DNA from: Tissierellia bacterium
Lineage (GTDB): Bacteria > Bacillota > Clostridia > Tissierellales > Peptoniphilaceae
Length of the DNA stretch: 64,000 nt
Assembly: GCA_030540635.1 (NCBI GenBank)
Contig: JAUNVW010000003.1
Coordinates: 43,284-107,283 of the forward strand
Reading direction: 5' to 3'
The first letter of the stretch is position 1. Every line of letters starts with the position of its first letter. Positions 60,714 to 64,000 of the stretch are shown here, piece by piece. A program made the position numbers and the translations under genes. Under the pieces are notes generated by a model that made no database searches, was not told the origin of the DNA, and saw only the letters and a list, made by a program, of their open reading frames with translations.

Positions 60714-62957
60714 TTATTTTTCCTTATCCCCAACATAATTCTTGAAATATGTTTCCAATGCCTCTTCCAAAGAACTTGTTCCACCGGCTAAATAAATCTT
60801 CTTAATTTCTTTCTCTTTGATATACTGAATCGCTGGATCATTATCTTTCTCGGCAATGGGATTTTCCACTAATAAAATCGCTGCATTTTTAACCTTTGCT
60901 AAAGGTGCTGATGTCAATGCATCGGGAGATTTAAATCCATTGACGAAAATCGCTGCCTTAACATCGTTTAATTTCTTCGCAATTTCTAAAGATGTACCAT
61001 AACGATTAGAACCTGAGATTCGTTCTGCAATCGTCAATTCGTTTTTCACAACGACATCATCATCAATCGTACCCTTTCCACCGGCTATCGTCGCTTTCAC
61101 AACTTCTTGTTCTTTTACGAAGTCTTGTGCTACTTCCGGCATAAGATCTTTACGAGTCAATAAAATGGCTTGTTTTTCTTGTGTTGCAAGGGGAGCCACC
61201 GCCAAGGCATCGGCATCGATATAACCGTTGGCTACGATGATATGCTCTTTGCTGAAGCCATGATCTTTTACAAGGAGCTCTGCCACTTCAACGGCTGTTT
61301 CAAAACGATCTTTACCAGAAATTCGTTCGACTTTAACATCTTCTAATTGGTTCTTCACGACATTTGATACCGATCCAGTACCACCAACGATGATGACATT
61401 CTTCACTTCACGGGTCTTGATGAAGTTTTGAATCCCTGTGTATAGACTGTCTTTTCCCGTTAAAAGGATGGGAGCATCAAGTGCATTGGCCAGTGGTCCT
61501 GCTGCCAAGGCATCGGCTGCCACTTCACCATAGGCTAATATAAGATGATCTGTTTTTTCATAGGCTTCTTTCGCCGTGTCTAAAGCTGTTGCATAACGGT
61601 TTTTTCCGGAAACACGTTTCGTTTCACCATGCTCTAGTACTTCGAAAGGAAGTTCTGTTTTATGTTCTGTTCCCGCTTTTGCCACAAGGACAAAATGATC
61701 TCCGGCTGTAAATCGTACCTTATTATTTAGAGCAAAAGTTTTATCTGTTTTAACGGTAAATAGCTCCACCGATTCAATCGTATTATCCGGTTTTTGCTTA
61801 AATACAGTATAAGGGTCTTCTTCTTTTGTTCCATCTGATTTTACTTTGTAAAGCTCAAAGTAGACATTTTCTTTTTTTGCATCAAATATATTGGAATCAA
61901 ATTTACCAGTGATGAAAGATTGTCCTTCGTAGACTTTGTCTATGACGACAGGAAGTTTTTTATAACCAACTTCTACTGTTATCACATCGGAGTACACTTG
62001 ATTGGTCTTATCATAGACGTAAAAAGATAATTTGTCTCCAAGAGAAGGCTTTACTTTATCTTTAAATTCAATAACACCTAAACCGTTAACCGTTCCTAGT
62101 GCTTGTTTTACCTGATTTTCTTTGTCCGTATAGATGACATAGGGTTCATAAGTGGTGCCGGTCTCTACTTTTTCTAATTGTCCGTGGAACATCGTATCGC
62201 CAACGGCAATTTCATCCATAGTAAATGTAAGATCCGTTTTTTGAACGACAAAAGTAAGGCTTGTGTCCTCTTTAAGATCTACTGTATAGACACCATCTGC
62301 CTTTTTCAAAGTCGCAGCTTTAGCTGGATCAAGGCTTGGGACAACTTTTACATTTTTATAATTGTTTGGAATCTCAAAGGAGATCTTATATTCCCCTTCT
62401 TCTAAATCAGCTGAATAGTTATCACTTACAATGGCGTTATCAATTTTCATCTTAATGGCAGAATTTTTGATATTCTCAAAATTTACAATTAATTTATGTT
62501 TTTTTACTTTTTGTTCTGCTTTAAGGATCACCTTATTTGTATCCACTGTTGACGTTAAGGTTAACACCCCATCTGCAAAGGTAAAACCATCCGGCATATA
62601 ACCTTCCAGTTTAGAAAGATCATATTTCTTCGATTCGATTTTAAATTTCTTTTCAGTTCCTTTCGTCGTATCAATTCGAAGATAGCCTTTTTTTGAATTT
62701 TTGCTATCATTGCCAAAGGCAGGAGTCATCTCTTGGTTTTCTTCACTGGAAGTGATATCCGTAATTTTAATTTCGGCGGCTAATATTTGAGCCTGGGTTA
62801 AAAACTTATCATCCTTGTCTTTTAGCTCAATCGTCACCGATCTTGTTTCTATGTTCGAGGGACTTTTACCAGTGGAATTTCCATCGGCCAAGGAAAGGGT
62901 TCCTTGTCCCAATACCAAGGAAAGGGCCAAGAGCAATGCAAATATTCTTTTTTTCAT
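60714..62957 (-). CDS. Secreted surface protein with three cell-wall-binding repeat 2 domains
   Basis: A 747-aa exported protein. Signal peptide MKKRIFALLLALSLVLGQG (cleavage near 20-25). Residues about 40-440 are a lineage-specific, mainly beta region I do not recognise; it has several repeats of a KxxF/VxxK type and no enzyme motif. The C-terminus has three CWB2 repeats beginning RVSGKNRYATA (about 447), RISGKDRFETA (about 543) and RISGSNRYGTS (about 645), each with an IVGGTGSVS-like segment. In Clostridioides difficile CWB2 repeats attach proteins to the secondary wall polymer PSII; here attachment to a surface polymer is inferred. Confidence 0.93.
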   Translation of the reverse strand: MKKRIFALLLALSLVLGQGTLSLADGNSTGKSPSNIETRSVTIELKDKDDKFLTQAQILAAEIKITDITSSEENQEMTPAFGNDSKNSKKGYLRIDTTKGTEKKFKIESKKYDLSKLEGYMPDGFTFADGVLTLTSTVDTNKVILKAEQKVKKHKLIVNFENIKNSAIKMKIDNAIVSDNYSADLEEGEYKISFEIPNNYKNVKVVPSLDPAKAATLKKADGVYTVDLKEDTSLTFVVQKTDLTFTMDEIAVGDTMFHGQLEKVETGTTYEPYVIYTDKENQVKQALGTVNGLGVIEFKDKVKPSLGDKLSFYVYDKTNQVYSDVITVEVGYKKLPVVIDKVYEGQSFITGKFDSNIFDAKKENVYFELYKVKSDGTKEEDPYTVFKQKPDNTIESVELFTVKTDKTFALNNKVRFTAGDHFVLVAKAGTEHKTELPFEVLEHGETKRVSGKNRYATALDTAKEAYEKTDHLILAYGEVAADALAAGPLANALDAPILLTGKDSLYTGIQNFIKTREVKNVIIVGGTGSVSNVVKNQLEDVKVERISGKDRFETAVEVAELLVKDHGFSKEHIIVANGYIDADALAVAPLATQEKQAILLTRKDLMPEVAQDFVKEQEVVKATIAGGKGTIDDDVVVKNELTIAERISGSNRYGTSLEIAKKLNDVKAAIFVNGFKSPDALTSAPLAKVKNAAILLVENPIAEKDNDPAIQYIKEKEIKKIYLAGGTSSLEEALETYFKNYVGDKEK

Positions 62958-63011
62958 ATTTTATCCATCCTTTCTATATCTATTGTATCATAACAAAGGA
63001 AATATTCCATT

Positions 63012-63042
63012 AAAAAAGAGACTATCTTTCGATAGTCTCTTT
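63012..63042 (-). terminator. Intrinsic terminator after the second CWB2 gene
   Basis: A perfect 12-bp stem (63031-63042 with 63015-63026), four-base loop, then six T on the minus strand. Confidence 0.92.
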
Positions 63043-63061
63043 CGTATCTTCTTAAAAGTTA

Positions 63062-64000
63062 TTATCTTCCAAGAATGATGTTATTAATTTCTGTTCTTGC
63101 TTTTTCAGAAACTGTTCCAGTTCCACCTAAGATAGTGAAGCTAGTTACATCATATGTTTCTAGATAAGCTTTAACAGCATCGGATACTGTATCAGCATTT
63201 GGTAATAATAATACTGGAGATCCTTCTTTTGCTGCAAGTGTAGCACCTGTAAGAGCGTCAGCATAACCTGCACCGCTTGTTACAAATACATGGTTTGCAT
63301 TTGGATAGAATTCTTTTGCAATTTCTACCGAAGTTGCAGAACGGTCAAGACCAGCAATTCTATTTGCTGTTAAGTTAGAGTCTCTTAATTCTCTAATTAC
63401 TGCATCGGATACGGATCCAGTACCGCCGATTACACGTACTTCTTTTGCTTTGTTAGCAATGATGAAGTCTTTGACTTCTTTTGGAAGTTGATTCTTCATT
63501 GTTAAAAGAAGTGGTGAACCAGCTACTGCTGCAGGAGATGCGGCTGCTAAAGCATCTGGGAAGTTTTCGCCAGAAGCTAAATATACTATACCTTTATCTC
63601 CGAAATGTCCATGAACCCATTTCGTTTCATTATTGTCCATGATCCAACGTAATAAATCTTTCGCATTTTCTACAGAAGTTCCATAACGGTTTAATCCAGA
63701 GATTCTCTTGATTTTTCCGAAAGCTTCTAATTCTTTTTCAACCGCTTCGTTGATCGTTTGAGTACCACCAACGATTACGATTCTTGAAGGATTCACTTTC
63801 TTCAAATACTCTGCAGTATCTTTAGGAAGTTGTCCTTTTTGAGTTAATAATAATGGTGCATTGTAATTATAAGCAGTTGTAGTCGCTGTTAATGCATCAG
63901 GATAGCTATCTCCAGAAGCAATTACTACGTTCTTATAATTGTCTTTTACTTGAAGACCATTCGGGAATAATCTTTCTGCCATTTTCACAGCAGTTTCATA
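63062..64000 (-). CDS. CWB2 surface protein, C-terminal part (runs off the right edge)
   Basis: The frame is open to the window edge (the codons before GTG at 63988 continue YETA), so the start is outside. Visible are the end of one CWB2 repeat and two full ones: RISGLNRYGTS and RIAGLDRSATS, each followed by DALxxA and IGGTGSVS/ILGGTGTVS segments, ending ARTEINNIILGR. It is a wall-anchored protein like the one at 60714; the two are separate genes with a terminator between them. Confidence 0.93.
   Translation of the reverse strand, partial: YETAVKMAERLFPNGLQVKDNYKNVVIASGDSYPDALTATTTAYNYNAPLLLTQKGQLPKDTAEYLKKVNPSRIVIVGGTQTINEAVEKELEAFGKIKRISGLNRYGTSVENAKDLLRWIMDNNETKWVHGHFGDKGIVYLASGENFPDALAAASPAAVAGSPLLLTMKNQLPKEVKDFIIANKAKEVRVIGGTGSVSDAVIRELRDSNLTANRIAGLDRSATSVEIAKEFYPNANHVFVTSGAGYADALTGATLAAKEGSPVLLLPNADTVSDAVKAYLETYDVTSFTILGGTGTVSEKARTEINNIILGR

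Overview
The window is a 64 kb chromosomal segment of a low-GC Gram-positive bacterium. The ispH-S1 (rpsA) fusion, the Elp3-like radical SAM gene between rnc and smc, a T-box on aspS, cell-wall-binding repeat 2 (CWB2) surface proteins and the yqhY-nusB-xseAB-ispA-tlyA-argR-recN order all point to Clostridia/Tissierellia, possibly a Peptoniphilaceae-like anaerobe (inference; no 16S gene is present). No spo0A or spoIVB follows recN and no sporulation gene is seen. Almost all genes lie on the minus strand, so operons read right to left.

Layout, left to right. 1-2062: dnaG (partial, TTG start) behind a dGTPase-like gene. 2111-17123: one very compact run of 19 genes that ends at a terminator at 2111-2150 (DUF322/Asp23, nusB, xseA, xseB, ispA, tlyA, argR, recN, NUDIX, M50 protease, scpA, scpB, rluB, a small unknown, mnmM, a flavoprotein, cmk, plsC, ispH-S1). 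17124-24803: plsX-acpP-rnc-Elp3-like-smc-ftsY with its own promoter. 25000-29899: rpmF, ackA, der-plsY, glyA. 29904-33029: T-box-aspS-tcdA-rseC-like operon continuing into glyA. 33016-38256: murJ, a PucR-type regulator, a TPR protein and two membrane proteins. 38328-48328: glycogen metabolism (glgB, glgC, glgD, glgA, pullulanase, a cysteine-peptidase-like protein, phosphoglucomutase). 48479-49203: a barnase/barstar pair in which the RNase carries a lipobox. 49361-53728: YerC, cardiolipin synthase, typA and an HATPase protein. 53913-58535: a mixed-strand region with rubredoxin, engB, a lone HigA-like regulator, an RNA methyltransferase, maf and a DUF523 protein. 58554-64000: ATP-grasp and PIG-L enzymes, then two CWB2 surface proteins.

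The most interesting element is a family of four stand-alone small RNA genes on the plus strand (about 55347-55441, 58024-58116, 58229-58323 and 58441-58535). Each has a TTGACA-N17-TATACT promoter, a Fur-box-like 7-1-7 inverted repeat at the promoter, a conserved ~93-95 nt transcript with an exposed anti-Shine-Dalgarno motif (ACTCTCCTTA), a hairpin with a CCCC loop, and an intrinsic terminator. Three are tandem at ~205-212 bp spacing. They look like an iron-responsive (Fur-controlled), multi-copy, C-rich regulatory RNA, analogous in logic to FsrA or the LhrC family but not recognised by me as either. The nearby rubredoxin gene has a ribosome-binding site with an 8-nt perfect complement to the motif, which makes it a natural candidate target.
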